The notes: generated by a model from the sequence alone, not told the origin. Positions 1 to 10,592 are shown, counted from the stretch's first letter. The stretch is DNA of 48,698 nucleotides from Chara braunii (GCA_003427395.1 BFEA01000392.1:650432-699129), one strand, 5' to 3'. Made by a program: numbers and translations.

Positions 1-1130
1 TNATCAGGGCACCTNGGGTCNCTNGTTACGGCACANCGAAACTCCCTGGGGCACAATCGGTTCTCGGTTAGGCAGGNAAATTNCGNACGTCTCTGCCTGA
101 GTTNTTCTCTTACCCAAGGTTCGAAGTACTNTGAGTCNCATGAGTCCGNCATCTTGTCATCGCNGCATAGTGGAAGCCTTTCACATGCATCTAACTGNCA
201 GGGGGATTTCTCGATGNGATGTCNNAAATTCNTATCCGTTTAGGTGCGTGAAGGAAGGAAANTTCCNGCCTATCCGATACCAGAGGTGTCCGATTCNTCA
301 ATGGTCGCGAATCGNNGCGCNTGGATACGTGTAGGNTGCGCAGATCAGNTCGCGCTTACACNTATCCCCGCGAGGTATTCACTTGTTTNTGGAAAAATGG
401 GAGTCTAATTCCTTNTGCAAAATTGNCACGTGTCATGGACAACTTACCCAATCATCTAATCACTCAGTGATCCGTGAGAAATCACTCCCGANCATGCAAG
501 GTGTCGTTANACATCAGACATCGCAACAATATCATAACTCATATTNTGCTNANANCGTATCAAAATGGCAAACAATGATGATGGCCAGACAGGAGAAACG
601 ACAAACATGTCATTCATTCATCCATTCATTCGGCAAAACACACAATAGCTGAGATCAAGATCAATCGCAGAACAAATGTGGGCTGAAACCGAGACAAGGA
701 TTCCGAAAACAAAANAAAACGGGCGAGTCNCCNTGAGNCGAGATCAAAATTTATATACAAAAGTAAAGAGNGAGNCAAGACAAAGAAAATGGNAAATCCA
801 CGTCCATCAACCTCAGCTCTCTCTTTCTCTCTCTNTCTNNNATGCGGANAGNCCGTCGTCANGCACCAACCCACGAAGTCGTCACCCNGCTTAGTCCTCC
901 TNCACCCGTCAGGTTCGCCCGCGCGNTANAGTCCGNNGTAGCCCCACGCGTCAACCCCGNGCATTCGGCACCAGNTCGTCGGGTCGCCCGACTCCCACTT
1001 CAACTCACCTCTTACTTCGCTTGTGANCCNACCCTCANTGATCGCGCTACCCCGAGCTTCNNACCACTGGTTAAGAGAGCTATCTAATCGCNCAGCNGGA
1101 ATTTATAGCGTGCANGNATGNGCGAAGAAC
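1..1130. other. Low-quality scaffold start with scattered Ns
   Basis: Single ambiguous bases are scattered every 10-40 bp through this stretch, so any reading frame is unreliable. I see no domain, repeat or RNA gene in it. It is probably a poorly supported contig end. Confidence 0.7.
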
Positions 1131-1197
1131 ACGNAATTGCAAGGACTTAGAAGNGAGATTAGGAGAGGGAGCGCCTACGTTCTGCATGGCCAGGCCA

Positions 1198-1388
1198 CGA
1201 CGTGGGGGACGTAGCCACTCTCCACGCGTCGATCCGAGCATGTAGGCCGCAGGCTGGCTAGGCACAACAAAAGGGAAAGAGAGAGCGGGAAANCGACGTG
1301 GGGGACGTAGCCACTCTCCACGCGTCGATCCGAGCATGTAGGCCGCAGGCTGGCTAGGCACAACAAAAGGGAAAGAGAGAGCGGGAAA
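1198..1388. repeat. Exact 95-bp tandem duplication with an N at the junction
   Basis: Bases 1198-1292 are repeated without visible change at 1294-1388, and the only base between the copies is an N at 1293. Two identical copies meeting exactly at a single N are more likely two overlapping contig ends joined without merging than a biological duplication. The duplication at 16891-17079 has the same form. Confidence 0.85.
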
Positions 1389-2642
1389 AACGAAGCCCAA
1401 GAAGAAAGATACAGTTACAATGACGCCCACCAAAAATTACAGTTACTTGCAAGATTAAGGGCGCCGACTAATCGGATAATCGAAGCTCCGTTGCAGCCGC
1501 AAAAAGAAGCGCGCAAGCAGAAGGCATTGCGCGGCAAAGGAAATCCTAAATTCCAAAATTCCAAAATTCCTATCTAATGCAAAAAGCACAAATTCTGGAT
1601 AAGAAAGTCCGAAATTCCGAAAGTTGTCAAGGGCTCGACAAGATTCGAAAAAAAAAATCAAAAAGAACGAAACAAAATCCCGCGCGACCTCCGCGCCTAA
1701 AACCCGACAACAGAACAAGAAAGAAGCAACATCAAACATTATTATTCTTGCCTTTGTCGGCGCGACATCCACTCAATCGGCTATTGTCCGGCCCTGAACC
1801 CAGCCATTCGAAAAGAAGCGACGAAAAAGAAAAGATGAAGAAGCGAGGACACCGATGTAATTTCCCTCCGATCCCAATCTCCCGTAGTTGGCCCATCCTT
1901 CCCATCTCAGAACCCCTCATTATCATCACGCAGAAAATCGCACGGAACAGAAATTGGTCCGTCACATATGTGACGCCCTGAATCATGACACGTGTCAATC
2001 TCTCTAATCGATCGATACGCAGAGCCTTTTTTGTTGCCACTTACCGTTTGATAAGAGTGTGGACGTCATCTAGGGTGGCACACGTGGCTTTATCCTACAA
2101 TTTTCTCAGGATGGGCTCCCTTCAGTCCGAGGAGGGGATCGTGCGTGCCATCATCGTGGCACGTGCCAATCAATCGTGCATCAATGACCTAAGGGAAGTG
2201 GAAAGGGAAGACGATACAGGGGGCGAGGGGGTAGGCTAGTCGGGAGTGGGGGTAGAAAGCGTTCCAACCCCGCGACTGTCACCGGAAGCTCTTGCTATAG
2301 GATAACCCGGTGGAAGCGAGGGAATCGATTACCACTATGAGGAAGGGAGGCGAGATAGTCGAGGTAAAGGGTGGTGAAAGTTTGAAAGAGTGTCGTGCAG
2401 AAGTGATCCTGGTTTTCGTATCCGGGGATAGTCCCCGTGATCATGCAGTAAACCTCAATGATGTTGTGGCCTCGCCACGCGGCACTGAAGAGAAGGGCGG
2501 GGAGACAGAAGGCAGGGGTGGCACACTGGGTAGAGGGATGGGGATGAACCGTGACAGCAAGTTGAAAAAATGGAAAGTGTCGATTGGGAAGGGATTGCAG
2601 GGAAAGGTGATGCAGGTAGTGATCTGGCGGAGGGTGAGGTGG
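1389..2642. other. Gene-free stretch
   Basis: No protein domain or RNA gene is recognisable here. It lies just downstream, on the minus strand, of the gypsy-derived ORFs, so a degraded long terminal repeat could be present, but I see no second copy in the window to pair it with. ACGT-core palindromes occur near 1985, 2093 and 2158; nothing links them to a gene. Confidence 0.5.
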
Positions 2643-3662
2643 TCAAGGGGACGACAGGATAAGGACCGGGGATGAAGCCCGATGCCCCGCATCTGTACGA
2701 GCTCGAACTGGTGGATGGCCGGAGGTGGAAGGTCGCCGTCTGGCCGGTGCGCTCGAAGTCTCGGCAACAAGGTCCCCATCGTCGTTCTTGGGTGGCTCGG
2801 GGTCCTTGGCTGGGTCGTTCGGGATCGACAGATCCACTCCGCTTGCGAACTCTAGCGGCTGCTTCCCGGTTGCTCTCTCTTCTCTCCTGCACGCCGCCTC
2901 GGGATCCTCTTCTTGCGTCTCTGCGCGATCCACCTCTTCGCTGAAAGCCTCCGACTCAGATTCCTCCTCTTCTTCCTCCTGGTCCTCTTCTTCTTCTTCA
3001 CCTCCCGACTCTTCCTCGCTATATTCGTTGTAGCTCCCTGCTTCGTCCGAGGTTTCCTCTTCTTCCTCCTCCTCTAGCGTTATCACTTCGACTTCGGAGG
3101 CTGTTCGAGGCCGAAAGAGGGCGAGGTCGATTATCCCCCGTGGGTCCAGGTATTGTTGTTGTGATGGCGGGTTGTTATTACTTCCCGGCTCCTCGAGGCA
3201 GGCCGGCCACTGTAGGTAAGGCGTCAGAGTTCGTGAAAGGACGTGCGGGACCGGGCTTTCGTCACACTGCGAAACGATATCGAGAGGGAGATCGTCGGCC
3301 AGCTGCGCGAGGGGAATCGTGAGCTCCTGTACGATCTGCTGTCGATGGCCGGGCCGCACCGATCCGAATAGAAATCCGAGGAGGTCTCCTTCCACCTCCG
3401 TCCTCCAAGCTTGGATGATCAACAGTTCCGCGTATTCAATCCAGGCGCGGTGCTCTATGTCCCTCGTCCACGTCAGTTGCACTCCGACCAGACACACCGA
3501 AAGATCGACGAAGTGCTCGCACCACCGTTCCCACTGTCTTCGATCGAGAAGGGGAACAGCGAGGGACTCCAGACGAAAGGAGAAATGGGGGCAAAGTTCA
3601 GACTGCCAGAAGGTAGGGAAGAGAGATGGGAGAGAGAAAGTAAAGGGCTGGGAGCGGTTCAT
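2643..3662 (-). CDS. Unrecognised 339-aa ORF with a long acidic tract, downstream of a gypsy integrase
   Basis: This ORF starts at an ATG (forward 3660-3662) and reads 339 codons. I do not recognise a family. The first ~170 residues look globular, with a Trp/Leu-rich stretch near residues 60-100. Residues ~195-250 are almost entirely Glu, Asp and Ser, and the tail is rich in Pro, Arg and Ser. It lies on the same strand as, and just downstream of, the integrase (4138-5235) and the 139-codon ORF (3722-4141). That is the position of an extra 3' ORF in some LTR retrotransposons, so I infer it belongs to that element and is not a host gene. Its length and clean frame make chance unlikely, but the acidic repeat inflates ORF length. 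Function unknown. Confidence 0.45.
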   Translation of the reverse strand: MNRSQPFTFSLPSLFPTFWQSELCPHFSFRLESLAVPLLDRRQWERWCEHFVDLSVCLVGVQLTWTRDIEHRAWIEYAELLIIQAWRTEVEGDLLGFLFGSVRPGHRQQIVQELTIPLAQLADDLPLDIVSQCDESPVPHVLSRTLTPYLQWPACLEEPGSNNNPPSQQQYLDPRGIIDLALFRPRTASEVEVITLEEEEEEETSDEAGSYNEYSEEESGGEEEEEDQEEEEEESESEAFSEEVDRAETQEEDPEAACRREERATGKQPLEFASGVDLSIPNDPAKDPEPPKNDDGDLVAETSSAPARRRPSTSGHPPVRARTDAGHRASSPVLILSSP

Positions 3663-3721
3663 TGAGGAGGCTGGAAGATAACGAGCTCCGGAAGCACCAT
3701 TGTCGGCTCGTGCTGAGACGT

Positions 3722-4141
3722 TCAGAGCCCTCCGACGTCGATGTCGTCCGTGGGGTCAAGATTATCGCCGCGACTCGTAAGCCACTGATTCCACTCTGCT
3801 GCTAGCTGCTGGCCCCACTCCCTCAGCGACGTCCGGATGGCCGTGTGTCGTAGAGGGCTGATCGCGCTAATGTCACCGCTCAAGATGACGATGGTAGACT
3901 CGTGGCTAACTCCTGGTGCTGACAATCGTCGAACCACCGTCGCTTCTGCCAACACGATCGCTTGGCGATGGCCCGTGGATCGGAACTCCGCCGCCTCGTA
4001 CACCCCGGTAGTGCTGAAGAACTGTGCAAGCCGTAGAAGGTCTGGACTGAATCGCGGGTGATGAACTTGCCGAATTGTCAAAATGTCGCCACATGGCGCC
4101 AGCATGTGATCGCCGAGAGGCCGCTCAGTGAAAAAACTCAT
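3722..4141 (-). CDS. Unrecognised 139-aa ORF overlapping the integrase stop codon
   Basis: The ATG of this ORF overlaps the TGA of the integrase frame in an ATGA arrangement (forward 4138-4141), so both are read in the same direction with a 4-base overlap. The product is ordinary in composition, without low-complexity stretches or clear membrane segments, and I recognise no domain. Tight stop-start coupling behind integrase suggests it is part of the same retroelement, perhaps expressed by reinitiation, or the remains of a longer polyprotein after an indel. The next ORF on this strand begins 60 bases further on, in a different frame. Whether it is translated cannot be judged from sequence alone. 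Confidence 0.4.
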   Translation of the reverse strand: MSFFTERPLGDHMLAPCGDILTIRQVHHPRFSPDLLRLAQFFSTTGVYEAAEFRSTGHRQAIVLAEATVVRRLSAPGVSHESTIVILSGDISAISPLRHTAIRTSLREWGQQLAAEWNQWLTSRGDNLDPTDDIDVGGL

Positions 4142-5235
4142 GGCGATGGCGATGAGGACGGAGCAAGAGAAGCAGGAGGGGATGAGAGCGATAAGGAATC
4201 GTCGTCCTCTTCTGTAGCGAAGGAGGAAGCAAACACGACTGGAGATGGAGAGGAAGGGAGAAGGCGTAGATAGGACACATGGCGGACGATCGGTCGAGCC
4301 GATCGGCTTCCCGAGACCTCCGGCACGAGGTCCCCTAATTTATACTGGGGCCGTGGTCCTGCGTTCCCATTTCGGGCCTCATAGCTACGGACCAGTCGGC
4401 CGTGGTCCAACTCGGTCATTTTCTGGCACTTTCGGGCTAATCGGGGAAGGGACCGTTCCATCAGCTCCATGTGCCGCTTGGCCTTGTCCAAAACTGTGGC
4501 TCTTGTGGACCGTCGGTTCAATGAAGATTCATCGGGGAGGCTCGGTATTGAGACACAAGCTACGCTATTGGTTCGTAATTGAAAGGGGCTAAGGCCCGTC
4601 GATTCGTGAGGCGTTCCCCGATGGACCGCCAGGATGTGATCTACGATATCAGGCCAGGGCCTCGGATCCCGTGCCGCGATGTTTCGTCGCAACGCTGTCT
4701 TTATCACCCGATTTGCGTTTTCTGCTAGGCCATTAGATTGCGACATGTGGGGTGCAGTATTCCGAATGGCGACGCCATGTACGACCAGATTCCTTAAAAC
4801 TTCCCCTCTGAATTCTACCCCGTTGTCGGTTAGGATTTCCCCTGTGTCCTGATGCATCCCTAAGAACCGGTTGACATATCGCGCGATTTCAGCCGCTTGT
4901 CGTGTACGACACGGGTATGCCTCAATCCATTTCGAAAAATGGTCTACGAATAGTAGTAGGATTGAATACTCGCAGCTGTTCGGTCCAGGGGGGACCACAA
5001 CATCCGTAGTATCCATGCTAACCCTCCGAAACGACTTTTCAACTACCGTCGGTACTATCGATCTTGGCGGCTGGATCGACGCCTTGTCAGCAGTGCAGAC
5101 CTGGCAATTCGCGACGATGAATTTCACATCATCGCGAATATTGGACCAATACCACTCGTTCTTGTCGATTGCCGCTTCCGTGATCCGTACGGCAAAATGG
5201 GTTGCCGTTATGTGTGCCCATCTCCTTTCTCTCTC
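4138..5235 (-). pseudogene. Ty3/gypsy-type retrotransposon integrase, 5'-truncated
   Basis: This is the integrase part of an LTR-retrotransposon polyprotein, which inserts element cDNA into the genome. The tail of the N-terminal HHCC zinc finger is visible: an ITATHF stretch, then CQVC near the first Val of the 329-codon frame (forward 5127). The catalytic core follows, with Asp39 (SMDTTD), Asp101 (LTDNGVEF) and Glu136 (SNGLAEN), so the D,D-35-E triad is intact. VDHFSKW at about 61-67 is typical of gypsy integrases. After YKLGDLV the usual GPY/F-type C-terminal segment looks shortened, with a Ser/Pro-rich end. The frame is blocked upstream by a TGA at forward 5236-5238. A further piece of the domain (FFYKPGNGSG) reads in another frame at ~5290-5370. 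RT and RNase H are absent, so the element is dead. Confidence 0.85.
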
Positions 5236-5424
5236 TCACCATCTCCGCCCGTGCCCTCTGCACGTGCGTCACAGTGCCCGTCCGGTGATGCCAAGCTCAA
5301 TGGGGTCCATTCATCCTTTTTTTGTAACGGACGCCAGACCCATTTCCCGGCTTGTAAAAGAAAGGTGCCCCATTAAAAAAAAAAAAAAAAAAAGATCCAA
5401 TCAGTTACATGCTGGCCACTCTGT

Positions 5425-5490
5425 ACACATGGGATGTTGGACCCAGTTTTCTGGCAGGCGCAGCTCCCCAACAATGGATGGAGCCTCCAC
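5425..5490 (+). repeat. SINE-like repeat, copy A (diverged)
   Basis: This carries the family core, running from a GGGATGTTGGACCC start to ATGGATGGAGCC, with several differences from the other copies. It lacks its own A-tail, and copy B follows 85 bp later in the same orientation. A run of A at 5375-5393 lies just upstream. Confidence 0.6.
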
Positions 5491-5574
5491 ATCAAGAATG
5501 TAGGACAGTAAAGATAAGTAACCACAACCCCAGGAAAAAACGGTCTCAAGCGACGAGTCATGTCTTGTATCAAC

Positions 5575-5722
5575 GGGACGCTGGACCCGGTTTCCAGCAG
5601 GTGCCGCTCCCCACCAATAGATGGAGCAGCCCTATAGACAAGCCCTCAATCCTGGCAGTTCCCGTACCACTGTCGGGATAGAGGGATGCTACAAGGGCTT
5701 TGGAAAAAAAAAAAAAAAAAAA
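5575..5722 (+). repeat. SINE-like repeat, copy B with A-tail
   Basis: The core begins GGGACGCTGGACCCGG, contains the GCTGGA/TCCAGC mini-hairpin and ends at AATAGATGGAGC. It is followed by about 70 bp of copy-specific sequence and a long A-run (5704-5721). The A-tail with a defined 5' start is the hallmark of a retroposed short element. The middle differs from copies C, E, F, H and K, so this may be a subfamily. Confidence 0.75.
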
Positions 5723-5785
5723 GAATGCAGTAGTGGAGGATGCTCCTACCACCTCCATTACTGTGACCTTTTGACTGAAGAATTC

Positions 5786-5844
5786 AAAGAAGAAGAAGAA
5801 GAAGAACAAGAACAAGAACAAGGAGTAGAAGAAGAGGAAGAAGG
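5786..5844. repeat. GAA/GAACAA microsatellite
   Basis: Simple repeat of GAA with interspersed ACAA units, immediately downstream of SINE-like copy B. It produces a spurious Glu-rich reading frame. Confidence 0.85.
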
Positions 5845-7239
5845 TGCAACTATACAGCTGTGTTTTTGTCTAATAATTAATAATAAGAAGAAGAAACTGG
5901 CAATAGCATATCTAAGTGTGGGCCTGGGGGCAGGCTCGGCGAGCCGACCGGCGGGGCCCGGTCGCACCTCGATCGAACTAGGGTTGGCGTTGACCGGCAC
6001 AGTTGGATCTGCCGCCATCGCTGTTGAAGGTCTAGTCAACTGAGGGCCATCCCCCGCACCACCGTGGCAATCCGGGATATGGGCGGCTCGGTGAGGGCCT
6101 TGTGCCCGTGTGCAGGTGGGAGGCGCGCTTCCTGTTGTGGTTTCGAAATTGCAAAGGAAACACACTAGTGACGATGTGGATAATGAAGGCGAAGACGAGG
6201 AGGAGAGAGACGTGAAGTGCATAGTAGACAAGGAGATTGAACGAGGGTGCGTCGACGAGCAGTCGGGAACCCCGGTAATTTGGCCGGGGATGATACTTCA
6301 ACGTGATAGCGATCCAAAACGTGGGGAAAGGCGGGTGGTAGGGAGTCCACGTGGTTGACCGTGGCCGGCAGTTGCCAATCCAAGGTGGGTGGCAGGGAGT
6401 CCACGTGGTTGAAGGTGGTCGGCGATCGCCAACTGTGAGAGCGGCAACAGATCAAAAGGGGCTGTGCTGGGCGTGGAGGCCTACAGCGGAGGTGGGAAAC
6501 GGAAGCGTGGAGGCTTGGAGAATAGTGGAAGCCAGGAGCAGCCAGGAGCGGCCGATTATCAAGTGGAGGGCCCCCTGTCCCTCCGTGAAAGGTGAGGCTG
6601 GCTGGCCGATACCGTCCTGAATCCACCCGCCCTCAACCCCCATCTCCGCAGCCCTCCTACACCCTCCCCGCCCTCCCTCCCACACAACCCCCATCTCCCC
6701 TGCCCTCCTACACCCTCCCCACCTTCCCTCCCATATTCCCTCTGTCCCCCCCCCCCGACTCGCCCCCTCCTCTTTTCCACATTCGCCCCCGACGCGAAAA
6801 ATCCGTGTGCCTTCATCGCACCCATATATCGTTGACATGCCCAGGTACTGCTAGCAGCGCTGGTGCACGTCCATCCCAGACAACACGCCCACACATTTTT
6901 ACTTCATCTTGTAGGTAGGAAATCGTTAAGGGATTCTGTTGTCATACGCCCACCCACTTTGCTTCCACCTCATAGGTAGGAAATGACTAAGGGATTCAGT
7001 CGGTACGCATAGGTGGCACACTCGTGTGCCCGCTTGCAACCAATACACGGTTGGCAGGGCCGGTGCACGTCCCCTGACACTGTAGCAAACGACACGACGA
7101 CAGAACCAAGCGGCCGCACTGGCGCTATCCCACCACAACACCGCCATTGAGGGAAGGATTCTGTTGCGAATACACACGACGGCAAAATTGCGTGGCCGCA
7201 CTAGCGCTATCCCGCCGCAACATCGCCATTGAGGGAAGG
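5845..7239. other. Gene-free stretch with several minisatellites
   Basis: No gene is supported. Short tandem duplications occur at about 6333-6440 (period ~54, sharing AGGGAGTCCACGTGGTTGA), 6640-6745 (pyrimidine-rich, period ~57), 6914-6990 (period ~62, sharing a TAAGGGATTC core) and 7112-7238 (period 82, sharing GGCCGCACT and CGCCATTGAGGGAAGG). The last abuts the start of LINE-1 and could be its 5' untranslated region, where L1-type promoters often carry tandem monomers. The long Pro-rich frame here is a composition artefact. Confidence 0.55.
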
Positions 7240-7430
7240 CTTGTGGAAGGTCAATTATCTTTGCGAGGAGGGAAGCGCCAACATACAGGCGAGCAAGGAG
7301 GGTGAGGGGTCTGACGAGGTGGTGGTGCAGGGGATGATGGGTAAAAGGGGGGAACAGGGGAAAGGGGCTCCTCTTCTACAGGCAATATGCATCCCGACTT
7401 TGGACAAGGGCGGCAGCGAAGACGGGACAC

Positions 7431-10400
7431 ATGGCGGCACTGGGTGTCCCGAGTGCTGGGTCCAAGGAATGGCGTCCGGTGACCGGGGACGTTGGGACCG
7501 GAAAAACCGATAGGGCCACGGCATCCACGACCACGGCCGCGTTGGAGAAGGCTCAGCACCACCCTCCCCCGCCGGGGAGGGTGCAATCCTCCCGTAATCC
7601 CTCCTGGGCCGAAGTGCTAAAAACGGCGTCTCCGCCCCCCGCGGAACCACAAGAGAGAGGCCCGCCATCCCTCGGCTCTCTCCTGATGCCGCCCCCTCAT
7701 CCAACGCATACCGACCCCTTCGCCCTTAACCCTATTCACCCTACTCGCAGTCATTTCATTCAAAAGTTGCATGTGCAGCCCGACAAGCTGTACCAGGAAA
7801 TTGATGGATACGTCCGCCCGATCTACAGATTTTCGGCTCAAGCGGTGGCTATCCGGAACAAGGTGTATTCCTCACACGCGGTACAGTTCACATTTCATGA
7901 TGACCAATCTGCAATACCCATGAATGACAGAATTAAATGGGTCACCTCCACAATCAAATCATTCAAATTTTCTACACAAGACGTGACTGACCACTTTCTT
8001 ATCGAGTCAACGGGAATCACTACGATTACGGTCATCGCTCTCTACCCAGGTGATAGGAATCACCTCTTGGCCCTGAGGAACCCCACGTTCCGAGGACAGC
8101 CGGTACAAGTGAACGCATGGCAATCGCGGGAGCCCCTCTCCGCAGACGAACGTAGACAGCAGATTATGGACAGCAACTTTTGGGTGGAATTTAGGTACGC
8201 CCCGCTGGCCGTTCAGGTGGCAATAATCCAGGATCTGCAGTCCTTTGCACCGGTTAAAGGGTTCGTCCACGAGCTCCCGTCGTTCCTGGAGAAGAGAGAC
8301 GACACCCTGCTGGTGGCTGTGGAATGGAATTCGTCAGAAACCTTCCCCCTCCTCGAAACTTGGGATTACTTCTATGCGGGCAAGAACGTGTCAATCCCAG
8401 TCAGCCACACCCAGAACCCGTGGTGTTACGCCTGCAAAGACAAGGGCCACCTCTGCACCGACCAGCGCTGCCCAAAAACAAGAAACAAACCCCTCAGAGG
8501 GTTGGTGGTTCCCTGCCCCGATGAGCCCGGAACCTGGATGCCGAGCGACACTGCACTGACTGGATGGAGATTCCTTCCCCAACAGAGACACAAGCCTGGG
8601 TGTTGGATTTGGACTGGGCAAGGGATTCCGGGGAGGTTCCCGATCTCCTCGGCACGAAAACAGGTTCCGGCACCCGGCCAGCATACACAAAAGGACACCT
8701 CGGAAGACCATCGACCAGCGGTGGACTTGAGTACACAAGGGGACCGGGGGAAGGAAAAGCAAGACCCGCAGCCGCACAACCGGCCTGCTCAGGGAGATGC
8801 AGCTGCCGAGGGAGAAGCGGGCGAAGGGGATGGACAAAAGGACAAGGGAAAAGAGGAGGAAGGCCCCTTGATGTTGACAGGGAAAGGGCAGTCCCTTCCG
8901 CAGCAAGAACTTACAGACAGTCACCTCAAACAGCGAACCCGGGCTGCCGATGGGAAGGAAAAGCAAGTCACACAACCTCAAAATCGGCATGCCAAGGGAG
9001 ATGCAAAAAAAGAAGGAGAAGACGGGGAAGGGGGGGAAGATACCGAGGAGGAAGGAGCGGAGGATGGTCCCGCGCTAGTAAGAAGAAAAGGAAATATCAG
9101 CCTGCAGCAAGAGGCGACAGACAGCAGCCCAGAGGGGGAAGCCTATGATAAGGACGGAGAAGACGGTGGACCCTCGCTGTCGAAAACACAAGGCAACCTC
9201 TCACAACACTCGTGCAGCCAGCCGATGGCCCCCCGGGAATCAGAACAGGGACGGGATATGTGTGGCGCATCCGTGGCACCATTACCCGACTCAAGGGGAG
9301 TGCGAAGTAAAAAGAAAAAGATGTTGTCTTCAAAACAGAGGGGGGGCAGAGTCGGCCATACGAAACAAACACGGCTTGGACCGCTGTCGCACACCGAACG
9401 GAAAGTTGCAAATAAAGAAAGTCAGGGCGGAGGGGATGTCCTGATAGCCGGGCTGCCGGCGGTAGGGAGTCCAGAGGGGAAGCACCCCTCCTCCAAGGAA
9501 CCTGAACCTGGACACTCCGCCCCAATCAAGCAAAGGGAGAGAGAAGGGCTAAAGCAAGGGGAACAGCACGACGGAGAGAGTCTCATCATCGTTGGATTGC
9601 CGACTGTGGGGAGCCCTGGGCTGCCCCCCCCACCCGCCCCAGGGGATGGGAAGGAGGGAGGGGGAGCCAAACCAGCTAAACTGCAGGCGGCAGAACATCC
9701 GACCGAAATAACTGCCAGCCCGCAGCGAGGGGGTGCCATAATCCACGAACCTCCACTCGTGGTATGCCCAACGACTGTACTGGGGAACGGAACAGAGACT
9801 GCACTGCCCCCACACAAGCAGCAGGAGGCGCATCTCGTGGTTCACAGTTTTGAGCTCTCAGAGGCCGTACAACCCGAAACGTCTGCCCCCCCCACACACC
9901 TGCCAGCGACAAGTGCGTCTCCCGCACACCCGGTGGTGGAAGCCGAACAGACGAAGCTGGCAGCGACAGATCAGTCCCGAAACAGGCCCTCGACCTCGAA
10001 AGGTCTGTACGCCCCGGTTGTCCAAAATGCCAGACTCCTCTCACGCTTCGAACATCTTATCAAACACAACAACAGCCAAGCGAAATATATGAACAGACTG
10101 CTGCGTTTCGACCGCCTGCAAAATATTGCGATGGGGCTGAAGAACCTTCTTCCTGCAGACAGAAACCAGCAACCCATTCAAGCCCGCCCCCCGCAGGGAG
10201 TGCCACCTCTCCCAGGATCATCACCGGCCCCTGTCGACCCCGCACAATACGACACGGCGCAGCAAACGAAGGCCTTGCTCCCGGGGCCACCACCAGACCC
10301 CGTGAGCACCATACAACACAACCCGGCGCTGCAAATGCAGGCCTTGCTGTCTCACACAGAGCCTCAGCAAACACCTGCCGCAAACCCCGGTACAAGCACT

Positions 10401-10592
10401 GGACAAAGTGCGTATGCATCAGCCTCCGCCATTCCCGATAAGGAAACCCGGAAAACCTCCTCTCGACCGAGGATCAAGCGACACCCACGCCCCAGCAACA
10501 GAAGGCACAACAACGACCAGGAAGGACCCGGGCTTACGAGCTGCTGCTGGAAGAGCAGGAATTGGCAGAGGAAGAACTGCAGGAAGCGATAG
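7431..10592 (+). CDS. LINE-1 ORF1: RNA-binding protein with zinc knuckle
   Basis: In plant L1 elements ORF1 binds element RNA and chaperones target-primed reverse transcription. The frame opens with ATG at 7431 and reads 1,053 codons. Residues ~55-65 hold a WAEVLKTA motif like that found near the start of many plant ORF1 and DUF4283 proteins. Residues ~115-320 resemble the DUF4283/RRM-like region. Residues 332-347 form a zinc knuckle, CYACKDKGHLCTDQRC, spaced C-x2-C-x4-H-x-C-x4-C. From ~400 to ~950 it is low complexity, Lys/Glu/Gly-rich, with internal repeats (GKEKQ blocks; GLPxVGSP twice). The last ~50 codons look unlike protein and the next frame (10442 onward) looks better, so the natural product probably continues into 10562-12124 after a frame change. 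Length far exceeds ordinary LINE ORF1 proteins. Confidence 0.8.
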   Translation: MAALGVPSAGSKEWRPVTGDVGTGKTDRATASTTTAALEKAQHHPPPPGRVQSSRNPSWAEVLKTASPPPAEPQERGPPSLGSLLMPPPHPTHTDPFALNPIHPTRSHFIQKLHVQPDKLYQEIDGYVRPIYRFSAQAVAIRNKVYSSHAVQFTFHDDQSAIPMNDRIKWVTSTIKSFKFSTQDVTDHFLIESTGITTITVIALYPGDRNHLLALRNPTFRGQPVQVNAWQSREPLSADERRQQIMDSNFWVEFRYAPLAVQVAIIQDLQSFAPVKGFVHELPSFLEKRDDTLLVAVEWNSSETFPLLETWDYFYAGKNVSIPVSHTQNPWCYACKDKGHLCTDQRCPKTRNKPLRGLVVPCPDEPGTWMPSDTALTGWRFLPQQRHKPGCWIWTGQGIPGRFPISSARKQVPAPGQHTQKDTSEDHRPAVDLSTQGDRGKEKQDPQPHNRPAQGDAAAEGEAGEGDGQKDKGKEEEGPLMLTGKGQSLPQQELTDSHLKQRTRAADGKEKQVTQPQNRHAKGDAKKEGEDGEGGEDTEEEGAEDGPALVRRKGNISLQQEATDSSPEGEAYDKDGEDGGPSLSKTQGNLSQHSCSQPMAPRESEQGRDMCGASVAPLPDSRGVRSKKKKMLSSKQRGGRVGHTKQTRLGPLSHTERKVANKESQGGGDVLIAGLPAVGSPEGKHPSSKEPEPGHSAPIKQREREGLKQGEQHDGESLIIVGLPTVGSPGLPPPPAPGDGKEGGGAKPAKLQAAEHPTEITASPQRGGAIIHEPPLVVCPTTVLGNGTETALPPHKQQEAHLVVHSFELSEAVQPETSAPPTHLPATSASPAHPVVEAEQTKLAATDQSRNRPSTSKGLYAPVVQNARLLSRFEHLIKHNNSQAKYMNRLLRFDRLQNIAMGLKNLLPADRNQQPIQARPPQGVPPLPGSSPAPVDPAQYDTAQQTKALLPGPPPDPVSTIQHNPALQMQALLSHTEPQQTPAANPGTSTGQSAYASASAIPDKETRKTSSRPRIKRHPRPSNRRHNNDQEGPGLTSCCWKSRNWQRKNCRKR

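Noticed and set aside
2310-2675. 121-codon plus-strand frame
   Set aside because: Gly/Lys/Arg-rich with no domain; it overlaps a Pro-rich frame on the other strand, which suggests purine-rich DNA and not a gene.
6592-6918. 108-codon Pro/Ser-rich open frame
   Set aside because: It is read from a C-rich tandem repeat (6640-6745) and has no domain; composition explains it.
8391-9845. Long minus-strand open frames across LINE-1 ORF1
   Set aside because: They are shadows of the low-complexity ORF1 linker with no motif of their own.
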